Assembly: GCA_009829735.1 (NCBI GenBank)
Contig: CM020619.1
Coordinates: 27,678,063-27,742,062, forward strand
Length of the DNA: 64,000 nucleotides
From: Pyropia yezoensis
Taxonomy: Eukaryota > Rhodophyta > Bangiophyceae > Bangiales > Bangiaceae
Reading direction: 5' to 3'
The position numbers and the translations under genes were made by a program. This document shows, piece by piece, positions 23,103 through 33,500 of the stretch. Every line of letters starts with the position of its first letter. Position 1 is the first letter of the stretch. The notes under the pieces are model-generated. The model was not told the origin of the DNA. It saw only the letters and a program-made list of their open reading frames with translations, and did no database searches.

Positions 23103-23439
23103 TGTGGCAGTATTGACCCCCAGGTAGGGGGACAACACGTGCCATGCAAGGGGCGGCAGGCCACTAGCCTGATCCGTTCCTCCCCCTGCATTTGGGTCCA
23201 TATTCCCTAAGTTTGGGATAGTTAGCTTAGTAGTAAATCCAACTTGGATTTGAGGGTTTTCTGCATTTATCGTCTTGAATTTTCGTGTGGCCCGGTGGGC
23301 AGGTGCTGGGGTGGGAGATTCTGAGTGGCGAGATTCTGAGTGGACCCTGGGGGGATAAGGGGAGGGACAGCGGGGCTTGGCCCTGCGTCCCCGTCCCGAC
23401 CAAGAAAACTGTTGGACCACACACCATCCTCTTGTTTGT
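23103..23439 (+). repeat. 3' LTR of chromovirus, truncated by gap
   Basis: Begins TGTGGCAG and matches 14201-14538 with two G-to-A differences near 23130-23135 and one extra A near 23407. It runs into Ns at 23440. Confidence 0.9.
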
Positions 23440-23939
23440 NNNNNNNNNNNNNNNNNNNNNNNNNNNNNNNNNNNNNNNNNNNNNNNNNNNNNNNNNNNNN
23501 NNNNNNNNNNNNNNNNNNNNNNNNNNNNNNNNNNNNNNNNNNNNNNNNNNNNNNNNNNNNNNNNNNNNNNNNNNNNNNNNNNNNNNNNNNNNNNNNNNNN
23601 NNNNNNNNNNNNNNNNNNNNNNNNNNNNNNNNNNNNNNNNNNNNNNNNNNNNNNNNNNNNNNNNNNNNNNNNNNNNNNNNNNNNNNNNNNNNNNNNNNNN
23701 NNNNNNNNNNNNNNNNNNNNNNNNNNNNNNNNNNNNNNNNNNNNNNNNNNNNNNNNNNNNNNNNNNNNNNNNNNNNNNNNNNNNNNNNNNNNNNNNNNNN
23801 NNNNNNNNNNNNNNNNNNNNNNNNNNNNNNNNNNNNNNNNNNNNNNNNNNNNNNNNNNNNNNNNNNNNNNNNNNNNNNNNNNNNNNNNNNNNNNNNNNNN
23901 NNNNNNNNNNNNNNNNNNNNNNNNNNNNNNNNNNNNNNN
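23440..23939. other. Assembly gap (500 N)
   Basis: Exactly 500 Ns, probably a placeholder length. It starts inside the 3' LTR and ends at a repeated 48-bp block, so it likely hides repeat sequence. Confidence 0.99.
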
Positions 23940-24137
23940 GTGTCAGCCGGTGATCGGGCTCCTCGGAATTCGAAATTCAATTCGTCCCCCCTCCCCCGCC
24001 CGTCGCCCTCTCTTCATGGTTTCCCCCCCACTCCCTCCCACCTGCCCCTCTGACAAAGACGGCCCTCCCACCCTATCTATTTAGCGTCGGTGTCGGCCGG
24101 TGATCGGGCTCCTCGGAATTCGACATTCAATTCGTCC
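23940..24137. repeat. Two 48-bp direct repeats 150 bp apart
   Basis: 23940-23987 and 24090-24137 are identical except at two positions. Both begin GTGTC(A/G)GCCGGTGATCGG and end CAATTCGTCC. About 100 bp of C-rich sequence separates them. They may be the ends of another LTR or a tandem duplication whose other copies are in the gap. Confidence 0.75.
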
Positions 24138-24711
24138 GGGGGCGCGCCCATTGAGGGGTCGATTAGATGTCTAATGACCTATGGACCTTTTCATGAGCGA
24201 ATGGTGGGTCCTGCGTGTGTCCGAGTCATTTTTGTGTCACTGAGTGGTTCTGTTTAATGACCCTAATTTTCATCGCAGACCAAGCCACCACCTGCTGAGC
24301 AGTGGCGCGTCACCACCCTGGTGATGTGCGCCTTGTGGGCTGTTTGAGAGGCAGTGACGCGGGAGTGCGTGTGTGAGTGTTTGAGGGGCAGTGAGGCGTG
24401 AGTGAGGCGTCAGTGCAAGTCCCTTGGCGGCAGGAGGGTGCGGGGGGGGGGCCAAGTCGCTCGGTGGCAGCTCGGTGGCAGCCCACACCATTGCCGACGA
24501 GGTCAAACGATCACATGTCTGGCAACGGCACCGCACCCGACTGGTGAATGGTAAACAGGTAAGTTCAACTTCTCGGACCCCACGACCCCCCATTCCTCCA
24601 TGAAAGTAGTCAATTTGCCGAAAAGAAATTAACAAATACCATCAAAATCATGACGCAATCGGAAAACACTTATTCATCCGTCGACACATAACAATCTCGA
24701 CAAGGATCCGA
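24138..24711. other. AT-richer spacer, no gene seen
   Basis: Contains a short palindrome (ATTAGATGTCTAAT near 24154), tandem GTGAGTG/GAGGCGTGAGTGAGGCG-type short repeats at 24340-24420 and no convincing open frame. Confidence 0.5.
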
Positions 24712-25092
24712 AGAGCGTTATGTACATAACGCTCTACGGTCCGCCTGACAAAGCCACGACTCCCAGATTCTCCAATGGCTCGCCTGTCGCGTTATGTACA
24801 TAACGCGACACGATCAGCTCTGGCCAAAACTATCTCGACAAAAATCAGAGAGCGTTATGTACATAACGCGCCACGGTCTGTCTACCGTACCGCACCTACC
24901 AGATTCTCAAAAAGGCTCACCTCACGCGTTATGTACATAACGCCACACGGTCAGCCTCGGCAATCTGTCGGGACGATGCTGAGTGCTCGCCAGACGCGTT
25001 ATGTACATAACGCGACTCGGTCTGCCTTGGCCAAGTCCCCGCCAATATCCGACCATGGAACGTACCCATCTGTTGCGTTATGCACACAACAT
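24712..25092. repeat. Array of six 18-bp palindromes
   Basis: GCGTTATGTACATAACGC occurs perfectly at 24715-24732, 24789-24806, 24852-24869, 24926-24943 and 24996-25013. A degenerate sixth copy is at 25075-25092. Starts are 74, 63, 74, 70 and 79 bp apart. Copies 1 and 2 extend to perfect palindromes of 24 and 26 bp. Flanks are also repeated. ACGGTC(A/C/T)GCCT-like sequence follows most copies. Copies 1 and 3 are preceded by ATCTCGACAA, and copies 2 and 4 by AGATTCTC, so the higher-order unit is about 137 bp. The array lies between the chromovirus region and the 3' end of the helicase gene. Confidence 0.95.
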
Positions 25093-25294
25093 GGCATGAC
25101 TCAAGACTGATGTGGTACCATGGGCCACACACGCAAATCAAGACGTCAACTATACCAGTTGTCATCTACACTGGGGAACAACCGGCCACCACATGAAAAG
25201 TGACACCTTCAAAGCATAAAACAGAGGGGGGGCCGTACAGTCCCAACCCCCGCCCCACCCGCCCCGCCCCCCCCCCCCCCCCATAAGCTCTCGT

Positions 25295-28200
25295 CTAGTA
25301 CATCCTGTCGGAAGCCACAATGTTGATGTGCTCGCGGCCCGGTAGACCTGGCTGCCTCCACCTACGGCGGACGTTGTCCCACCAGCTCTTCCAGACACCT
25401 CCAGAGCTTGAAAGGTAGTCCATGTCACCAATCACGTGGAGATGGCTCTGTGCCCGCGACATCATGACGTTCACGCGCCGCTCGTCGGACAAAAAGTCGG
25501 TGTTCCCGCCGGGTGGCGCCCCAGGCTCTGACCGCACGAGGGAGAGTATGACGCAATCCACAGAAGCGCCTTGGCAGCCATCCACGGTGGACACCCTGAC
25601 GTCGGCACATGGTCTGCGGGGCAGCCGCCTGCTGTCTCTCACCGACTGCACCACTTCCTTCAGCTTGTTCCGCTGCGCAGTGTACGGGGTGATGAGCATC
25701 ACCTTGAGCTCGGTAGCCCCGCTGGACGTCGCCCACGCCAGCAGTAGATCCGTAAGAGCCATCTCGACCAACCGAAGCTCTGCAACGTTCATCAGGCTCT
25801 TGTTGTTGGAGGTGGTGGAACCCGACTTGTGCGCCCGATCGTTGGCCGGCAGGCGGGAAGTGTCTGTCACTTGCAGCCCTCCAAAGCGAGTACGCCGACT
25901 CGGATGGTTTAGCCACGCGGGTGTTCCAAACCCCTCCTCATGGCGGGCCTTGGGCCCGCGCCCGTCCGACCATAGGCCAATGTGCCGGTAAAAGATTTGT
26001 CGGAGGAGGGACCATAACAGCGGCCGCATGCGATACTGCACGGAGAGGATGACGCAAGCGGACAGAAACCGGGGCGAGCCGCTCAAAACGCTGGACGTCA
26101 TTGGCCGTGTCTCGCCCCTGTACTCTCTGCCGGCGCTCGGCCTCAGCTGGGCATTGTCGCCAACAAGGGACAATGCACTGGTCCGCTCTGCCGGATGACC
26201 GTCCTCTTCTTCATCTGACGAGCCACCCGCACGCCCCGCCCGCTTCTTGGCGCGAACAATGGCGGCGACAGACGCAGGGACGCTTGTTGCCGCACCCTCG
26301 TCAATGATAATGGCGTCAAAGCCTTGACGCCCACGAGCGCCCCCCGTCGACGTTGACGTGGTAGTGACAATGACGGACGCGCCGCCCACGATGCGCTTGC
26401 GGAGCTCCCGTTCCGCACGCTGCTGGCGACGCAAGGCAGCCTCCAGGGCTTGCTCCGCATCGGCACATCCCTCGAGGAGGTTTTGTGACCCACCTGCGCC
26501 CGGCTCTGCACCCTGGGCGCGGGAACGATCATCCACACGACCGCCCACATCGGCCACCCGTGCCCTTGCCCGTTCCACCGCGGCTGTCACGGACGGGTAG
26601 GCGAAGGGGAGGCGCTCATCCACCACGGCGTCAATGTGCGTTGTCCTGGCACGGTGGCCATCCGGAGGGGGCTCACCCATACGGAGGAGCGTCACGGCGT
26701 CGGTTTCCGCGACGCCGTGTCGACTCGCAGCCCCCGGCGAACAGAAAAACTCGTGCACTGCGTCCAACAGCTCGTCACACGCCGTGTTTGTGCGCGACGT
26801 CAGCAGCACCCGCCCATCGGGCAGCGTCTCAAGGACCATGTCCACCATGGACACAATGGCGCGTGTCTTGCCCGTCCCAGGGGGGCCCGCCACCAGCTGC
26901 ACGTCACACTCGTCCGACAACAGCCCCCGGCGCATGCAATCGACTGCGCGCCACTGGAACTCGTCCAGGTGGGCGTAGCGTGGAGGAGCACTCTGCAGGG
27001 GGGGGGGGGGCCGGTGCCGGTACAGGTACCACCTGCTGTCCCCCGTGCGGAGGCGTTGCGTGGATGGCGAGCGCCCTCTGCATGACTGGCGGAAGAAGGC
27101 CCCAGTGGCCGAGGCCGCTAAACTCGCGGCTGTCCGACAGGACACTATGAGACAGGGTGACGACCACATTCGCCGTCCGGCGATGGAGCATCCGCTGCAC
27201 GTCTGGACGACGCACCGCAAACCACCACCGCCGGGGGGGACCGGATGCGCCACCGTGGCGCGCCGTGCCGGCGTCATTGTCCTGCTCGTCCAGCCCCGGG
27301 CCAGGCGTCTTGTCCACCCACCATTGGCCTGCCCCCGCGGGCGGTGGGCCACCAACCCCCCCGCCGGGCTGCCCCTCCTTGTCCCCGCAGCGGCCAATAA
27401 ACACCGCGTCCATGGGGGTGCTGCACACCGAGCCGACCGGTTCCGGTACCCAAAAGGCACACAAATCACCCGGGGTGGCGTCTGTCGGGTCCACTTGACA
27501 CTCTCCCCCGCGGTCCTTGTGGCGGCGGTGGTGGCGCCCAGCGGATCCCCCGGTAGGGCGGCCGCCCCCACCGGGGGGACGACCCCGGGGGGCGGGCATA
27601 CGCACGAGCACGTTGCACATGCGACACGCCCGCGGGTCGTCCAGTATGGAGCCCCCCACCTGCGGCGACGACAGGGTGATGGGCGCGTCGATGCGAGCCA
27701 CGCCAAAGCGGGAGCACAATGACGACGTGGTCACGCGCCCACTGCGTCCGCCGCCGCTGCCATGGCCCTTGTTGCTGCTGCCTTCGATAGACTGCGCCAC
27801 CGCCTCTGTACCGCGGGCGGCGAGCTGGCACAAGGTGGCCACAACGATGGCCTGCCAGTGGCCCCCAGGTCCTCTTGCGTACAACGGGGACGGGCGCAGG
27901 TGGGTTGGGACACCCTTCCACCCCGACTCGGACGTACAGAGCGTCAACTGACCGAGCGCCACCCGATCACCATCCGCGCCACACAGTGTGGGAGGACTGG
28001 CCTGGCTGGCACCACCCCCCGCCGCCGCCGCTGCCGCCGCGGGCAGAGGTGCAGCAGTGGGAGACGCGTCCCCTCCACCAGCCGGGGAACCGATACAAGG
28101 GCCTCCTACGCGGGCAGTCCCACCTCCAACAACTGCCGCCCCCGCGTCTGCAACTGCAGGCAAAGCGGGAGAGGGCTCCCCACCCCGAGCCACTGCCGTG

Positions 28201-31200
28201 CCCACCGCAGCCACCCCCGCCGTGTCGGTTGCTGCAGCAGTACCAGGCTCAGCAGGTGCACCTCCGCCAACACCCGCGTCGGCCACGGCCGCCGTGCCCG
28301 CAGGAGCCCCACCAACGCCAGGAGCACCCACAGCCACAGCATCCACCGCGCCTGTGGCTATACCCGCCGCCGATGGAGCATCGGGGGCAGCAGCAGCGGT
28401 AACAGCAACCTCGGGCGTAGAGGGCCCGCCTGGGACGGCTGCCGTCGCGGAGGAGGTGGCAGCTACAGTCGCGACAGAGGTGGCAGCCACTGCCACACGG
28501 GGGGCCGCCCCAGTGGCGGAGGACGTACGCTGCTGCCCGACCAGTTGGCCGGCCCGGACCACCCGGGCCACACTGACGACAGTCACATCATCGTTCTCTG
28601 CGTCATTCCAGGCATCGTCGTCGTCAATGAACACAATGACGTTGCAGGGTTCCGCATTGTAGACAGGGGAAACTGCCTGCCCAGCCAACACATTGTCTGG
28701 GACCGCCACTGCGGGTAGGTAGCACACAAACTCGACTTCGCCCCCCGCGTCGTCGCCAATGGAAAAGGCGTCTGGGTCACCGTCACCGGACGGAATCGCC
28801 ATGGTCGCATCGGGCGCTGGGGGAGGCCGCCCATCTTTGTCGGCACCTGACCCGGCACCTACCTCATCGGCAGGCGCAGCCCCCGCCCCTGCGTCGTCTG
28901 TCGCAGCTGCCCCCGCCCCTGCGTCTTCTGGCGCAGCACCCGCCCCAGTGTCGTCTGGCGCAGCAGACCCGCCGAGTAATTCGTCGATGCGCTGACGTAG
29001 TCGTACGACCAGTGGGCTGGCCCGCTTGCCAGGCCTGGCCGGCGGACAGAGCGCACCCTTCAGCGCGTGGAGGGCCTCCGAATAGGTCGTACCACCGATT
29101 TCTCCGACCCAGGGCCGCAGGCCCAACGGTGACGCCAACCAATCCAACGTTGACTGGGCCAACACCCGCCGAGATGCCCACACGCCAGCCGCAAGAGGGG
29201 TTCGCACCAGGTTATGGACGGCCGCGAAGTACAACCAGTTGTATAGTGACAGTGACCTGTCCGCCTCCACGTGCACGATAAAAACCTCCCAAAGCCACGG
29301 GAGCGCCTCCATCCACTCGTTGACAACGGGGGCCAGGTTTGCCACGTCCATGATATCAAAGTGCGTGCAGTACTGCTTGTGCTCGGAGAGTAGGATGAGG
29401 CACGAGGACAAGGCCTTTTGGACGACACCCCGTGTGCCCTTCACGTCTCGGTGGATGTTCAGCCGCATGAGCAGGTGCAAGACACGGGCGAGCGCTCCAC
29501 TCGCCCACACCTTAACCGACTCGCCGGGTGAGTCCGCAGGCGGGCGCCCCGCGCCCACGTCCGCCAACACTTGCCGGCTGCTCCGCACAAACGCCGTACA
29601 TACGGCAAACTGCTGCAGGGGCACACCTTTCCAGGCACGATCATCACGATATTCCCCGCGAGCGCGCACAGAGACGTCTAGCAAGTGCAGGGCGTTTTCG
29701 ACGACGCGCAGGGCGTCAAAAGGCCTTGGGGGGGGGCCACTCGACGACAGACCCGGGGCGGGAGCGCTGGTGGTCTCGCGGGCGGACACAGCGCGCCCCC
29801 CCTCATCGGACGGGACGGGTGCACACCCATCCAACAGGTCCGTGATGGACCACGAGTCAGCCCCACCGCCCTCCCGCTCACCCACACCGGACAGGCAGCG
29901 GATGACCTGCCGGGCGGTCCGTCGGACGTGTGAACTGGGGGCTACCAGCCACCCGACGCCAGTGTCCGAGGCAGTGACGCTCGCAACACGTGAAAACAGG
30001 GCCGCAGCCGGCGCGACAGCAGTAGCAGCACCCGGAGAGCCAAGGACGGACGAAAACAGCAACGCCGTCATGTCGCATAGGGCGGTTTTCCATGCGTCGA
30101 CCTCTTTAAAGGCGACGAAGAAGTCTGTCGGCAACATCGCCAATGACCCGGGCATAGACATCAGCAGGGCCACGTCGTCGGGGCTGCCTGCGCCTTCCGG
30201 GACAAGCATGCCGTCGCCATGACCCCGCCCCAGGGCGGAAGGGTTGCGGCCAGACTCGACCAAATGCGACCACAGGCGGGTGTGTAGATTCAACGGCTTC
30301 GGCTGCAGCACCTCAGCACCTCCCTTGCCCGCCTGCACCGCCTGGTGGACGATGGCAGTGTCTGCGCTACACGCGCTCAGTAGGAACCTCTGGGCCTCGG
30401 GGGGCCAGACACCCATGGACCAGGCGGTGCGAAAAAACGTCACTTGGTGCGGCCAGGAGGGAGAATGGGCCAGCGACCCGTGATCGTGGAACAGTTTCGA
30501 GCAGGCGGCGCCGACGGCGGCGACCATCTCGCGGCTGAAGTGGGCGAGCTCCGGACCACCCCCACTGCCAGCGTCTGCTGCACGCGCACCTTGCGCGGGA
30601 AGCGTCGCCGGCGGCGCGTCCGCCCCAGGTCGACGACCGGCCGCGCGGGGGGGGGTTAGGGCCAGAGAACGGGGAGACGGCGCCGCAGCCGGACCCGCGG
30701 GGCCACCAGGACCACCGGGCGCGGTGAGACGCGCAGCCGGACCCGCGGGGCCACCAGGACCACCGGGCGCGGTGAGACGCGCAGCCGGACCCGCGGGGCC
30801 ACCAGGACCACCGGGCGCGGTGAGACGCAGCCGCTTTTGCCCCGACCGGCCGGTGATCATCATCCGGGTGGGCGCTGCCGCCACCGCCGCCGCCGCCCGA
30901 AAAGACAGGTCGTCGATTGCCTTTCTTGCCCGCCACACGTTCGGAACCATGATGGGGATGACAAACATGTCCACGAGTGCCTCGAGGTTGGCGCGCGGCA
31001 GGCTCGCCAAGCCCGGGCCGCGAAGGGCGTGCCTCACAGTGGTTGCCATCTCACGTACCACGACCGGGTCACTCGCGTGCGGCTGGTACAGACGGGACAG
31101 GTGGGCAACAGCGGCTTTGGCAACCCGTACACCCGGGTCGCAACGAAGAAGGGCCGACGTGGTCTGGATGACACACAAGGCGTCGGCCTGGGACGCCGCC

Positions 31201-31952
31201 TGCGGGCCCATGCGAGCAAAGAGGGTGTCACAAGCATGCACCAGTCCGAGGGCACTCGTCGTGTCACCCCGCGTGGCCATGGCACCCCCCGCCGGGTCGG
31301 TACCAACGGCCGCCGCTCCCGTCACCGCGGACTCCACCACCGGGCGCGTGACGTCCAGCATGGTCTCCGCCGGCTCGTCTGCCACTACAGGCGCATACCC
31401 GCCCGGTCGCACCGGCACAATCTCGTCGACGTCACAGTCCATCTCCTTCAGCCGCTCCGACGGATCGGTCGCCCGCACTGGTGACCCCATCAGCTGGGCC
31501 ACGCCCGACATTTGCACGTCCGCCTCGACCACCGGGTCAGTCTGTGACGCCTCATGCACCACACCCACCGACTTGGCGACCGGCATCGCAGCCGCCGACA
31601 CACCCACCGAGGCTGCCGTGCACTTGCCCGCCGAAGCCGCCTCCAACGACTCTGCCGGTGGCGCCGCTGCAGCCGAGACCGTCGGCTCCGCCGGCGCCAC
31701 ACCGGCCGGCTCGGCCACCACGTCTGCCGCGGCCGACGCCGCCTCCAACGACTCTGCCGGTGGCGCCGCAGCAGCCGCAGCAGCCGAGACCGTCGGCTCC
31801 GCCGGCGCCACACCGGCCGGCTCGGCCACCACGTCTGCCGCGGCCGACGCCGCCTCCAACGACTCTGCCGGTGGCGCCGCAGCAGCCGAGACCGTCGGCT
31901 CCGCCACCGCCGACGCCGCAGCCGGGTCAGCCACCGGTGGCGTGACCGCCAT
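25295..31952 (-). CDS. SEN1/UPF1-type superfamily 1 helicase, very large
   Basis: ATP-dependent RNA/DNA helicase, probably nuclear, of the SEN1/senataxin-UPF1 group. Two overlapping frames (ATG at 31952; stop at 25295) join at a 13-nt G run (26998-27010). They encode about 2,218 aa if that run carries a one-base error. Helicase motifs in order: GPPGTGKT (about 26870-26891), IIIDEGAATS (about 26300), VGDNAQLRP (about 26150), QYRMRP (about 26035), STVDGCQG (about 25580), RRVNVMMSRAQ (about 25470). The N-terminal ~1,600 aa has Ala/Pro-rich repeats, then long alpha-helical stretches (for example LLRLNIHRDVKGTRG) resembling the helical N-terminus of SEN1 proteins, then a Gly/Ala-rich linker. The frame extends upstream of 31952 without ATG to a stop at 32042, so an upstream exon is possible. 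Confidence 0.85.
30685..30828 (-). repeat. 48-bp coding minisatellite (3 copies) in helicase
   Basis: Starts at 30685, 30733 and 30781, exactly 48 bp apart and nearly identical. Encodes three tandem copies of RLTAPGGPGGPAGPAA. The frame is preserved, so copy-number change would be tolerated. Confidence 0.9.
31639..31951 (-). repeat. 102-111-bp coding tandem repeat (3 copies) in helicase N-terminus
   Basis: Units starting at 31639, 31741 and 31852 encode Ala/Pro/Glu-rich 34-37-aa repeats containing PPAESLEAASAAADVVAEPA. Unit length changes only by multiples of three. Confidence 0.8.
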
Positions 31953-31984
31953 CCCCACCAGCGGACCCACCGGCCTCGTTGCCG

Positions 31985-33098
31985 CCCCAACACCCGCAGG
32001 CTGGGCCGCCAGACACAGCAACACCACCCAGCCCGCCGCCTAGGCCGCTACCACCTGCGGAAGGAGGGGGAGGGGGAGGGGTGGGGGGAAGAGGGGAAAA
32101 GGGCACGGCAGAGAATCAGCGGCCGTGGGGTGGGGGCGCGGCTTGGGAGCAGCACGCCAGCAGCGGCGGCGGCGCGGCTAGAAGAAACCGCGCCGCCGGT
32201 GCTGGCGCGACCTGCCCCCCTCCCCCAACAGAGCCGCCGCGCCCGTGCTCCCCCCCGGCCGGCCGCCGATCCTCCACCCCACCCCTCCCACACTCTCCCC
32301 CCCTCCTCCTCACGCCGCCTCCTCTCCTCCCCCCCCGCCACAACAAACGCACCGGTCCAGCCGCCGCAACCGCCACACAACCCGCCGCCTTGGCCGCTGC
32401 CACCTGCGGGGGGAGGGGGTGGGGGACGGGGGTGGGGGAGAAGAGGCAAAAAAGGCACGGCAGGGAATCAGCGGCCGTGGGGTGGGGGCGCGGCTTGGGG
32501 GCAGCACGCCAGCAGCGGCGGCGGCGCGGTTTGAAAAACCGCGCCGCCGGTGCTAGCGCGACCTGCCCCCCTCCCCCAACAGAGCCGCCGCGCCCGTGCT
32601 CCCCCCCCGGCCGGCCGCCGATCCTCCACCCCGCCCCTCCAACACTCTCTCCCCTCCTCACGGCCCCCCCCTCTCGCCCCCCCCCCCCCCACAACAAACG
32701 CACCGGTCCGGCCGCCGCAACCGCCACACAACCCGCCGCCTTGGCCGCTGCCACCTGCGGGGGGGTGGGGGAAGAGGGGAAAAGGGCACGGCAGAGAATC
32801 AGCGGCCGTGGGGTGGGGGCGCGGCATGGGAGCAGCACACCAGCAGCGGCGGCGGCGCGGTTTAAACCGCGCCGCCGGTGCTAGCGCGACCTGCCCCCCT
32901 CCCCCAACAGAGCCGCCGCGCCCGTGCTCCCCCCCGGCCGGCCGCCGATCCTCCACCCCGCCCCTCCCACACTCTCCCCCCTCCTCACCCCCCCCTCCTC
33001 ACGCCCCCCCCCCCCCTCACGCCCCCCCCACCCCCACGCCCCCCCCACAACAAACGCACCGGTCCGGTCGCCGCAATTGCGACACAACCCGCCGCCTT
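31985..33098. repeat. ~350-bp tandem repeat (3 full copies) at the helicase 5' end
   Basis: The marker GGCCGCTNCCACCTGCGG-like sequence recurs at 32043, 32392 and 32743, with a diverged copy at 33099, so the period is 349-356 bp. A partial unit at 31985-32042 overlaps the extreme 5' end of the helicase frame. Each unit carries a GC-rich dyad (near 32163-32212, 32526-32550 and 32859-32880, reading GCGGCGGCGCGGTTT...AAACCGCGCCGCC in the third), GGGGTGGGGGCGCGGC and C-rich blocks. The dyad sequence between arms differs among units. Confidence 0.85.
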
Positions 33099-33120
33099 GG
33101 CCGCCACCAGCAGCGGGGGG

Positions 33121-33375
33121 AGGGGTGGGGGAAGGGAGGGGGCGCGGCACACCGTGGAGAGGGTGGTTGGGAATGGGGGAGAGGGCGCGGCACAACCGGG
33201 AAAGGGAGGGTGGGGGAAGGGAGGGGGCGCGGCACACCGTCGAGAGGGTGAGGGGGAGAGGGCGCGGCACAACCGGGAAAGGGAGGGTGGGGGAAGGGAG
33301 GCGGCGCGGCACACCGTGGAGAAGGTGAGGGGGAGAGGGCGCGGCACGGCCGGGAAAGCGAGGGTGGGGGGTGGG
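33121..33375. repeat. ~80-bp purine-rich tandem repeat (3 copies)
   Basis: GGCACACCGT recurs at 33146, 33231 and 33308, alternating with GGCACAACCGGGAAAGGG-type half units. The strand is almost pure G/A between these. Confidence 0.8.
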
Positions 33376-33417
33376 ACGCACAGAGCGCGGCGGGGAGGGC
33401 GGTGGGGGGACGGGGCG

Positions 33418-33500
33418 GCGCGTGCATGCATGCGCGCGTGCATGCCCGTTCAACGGGCGCCGCGCGCATGCATGCGCGCGTGTGTGGGTGCACGAATGCG
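33418..33500. repeat. Alternating purine-pyrimidine tract with nested palindromes
   Basis: GCGTGCATGCATGCGCGC and GCGCGCATGCATGCGCGC flank GCCCGTT-C-AACGGGC (33444-33458). The whole is nearly palindromic and alternating purine/pyrimidine, so it could form a cruciform or Z-DNA. Confidence 0.8.

Larger units (their letters stand above)
14201..23439 (+). mobile_element. Young chromovirus (Ty3/gypsy) LTR retrotransposon
   Basis: Full element layout: 5' LTR, PBS, gag, pol (protease, RT, RNase H, integrase, chromodomain), antisense ORF region, polypurine tract, and 3' LTR cut by the gap. If both LTRs have equal length the element would end near 23571, inside the gap, for a total of about 9.4 kb. 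Over the ~337 bp visible in both LTRs I count two substitutions and one single-A indel, so insertion is recent. Target-site duplication cannot be checked because of the gap. Confidence 0.92.

Noticed and set aside
24712-25092. Palindrome array read as a CRISPR array
   Set aside because: Repeats are perfect palindromes with repeated, not unique, spacers of variable length; there are no cas genes and the genome is eukaryotic.
25295-26900. Helicase 3' part as a separate, independent gene
   Set aside because: Motif I lies immediately after the G13 run and the upstream frame is coding to the same point, so one gene with a length error is more likely.
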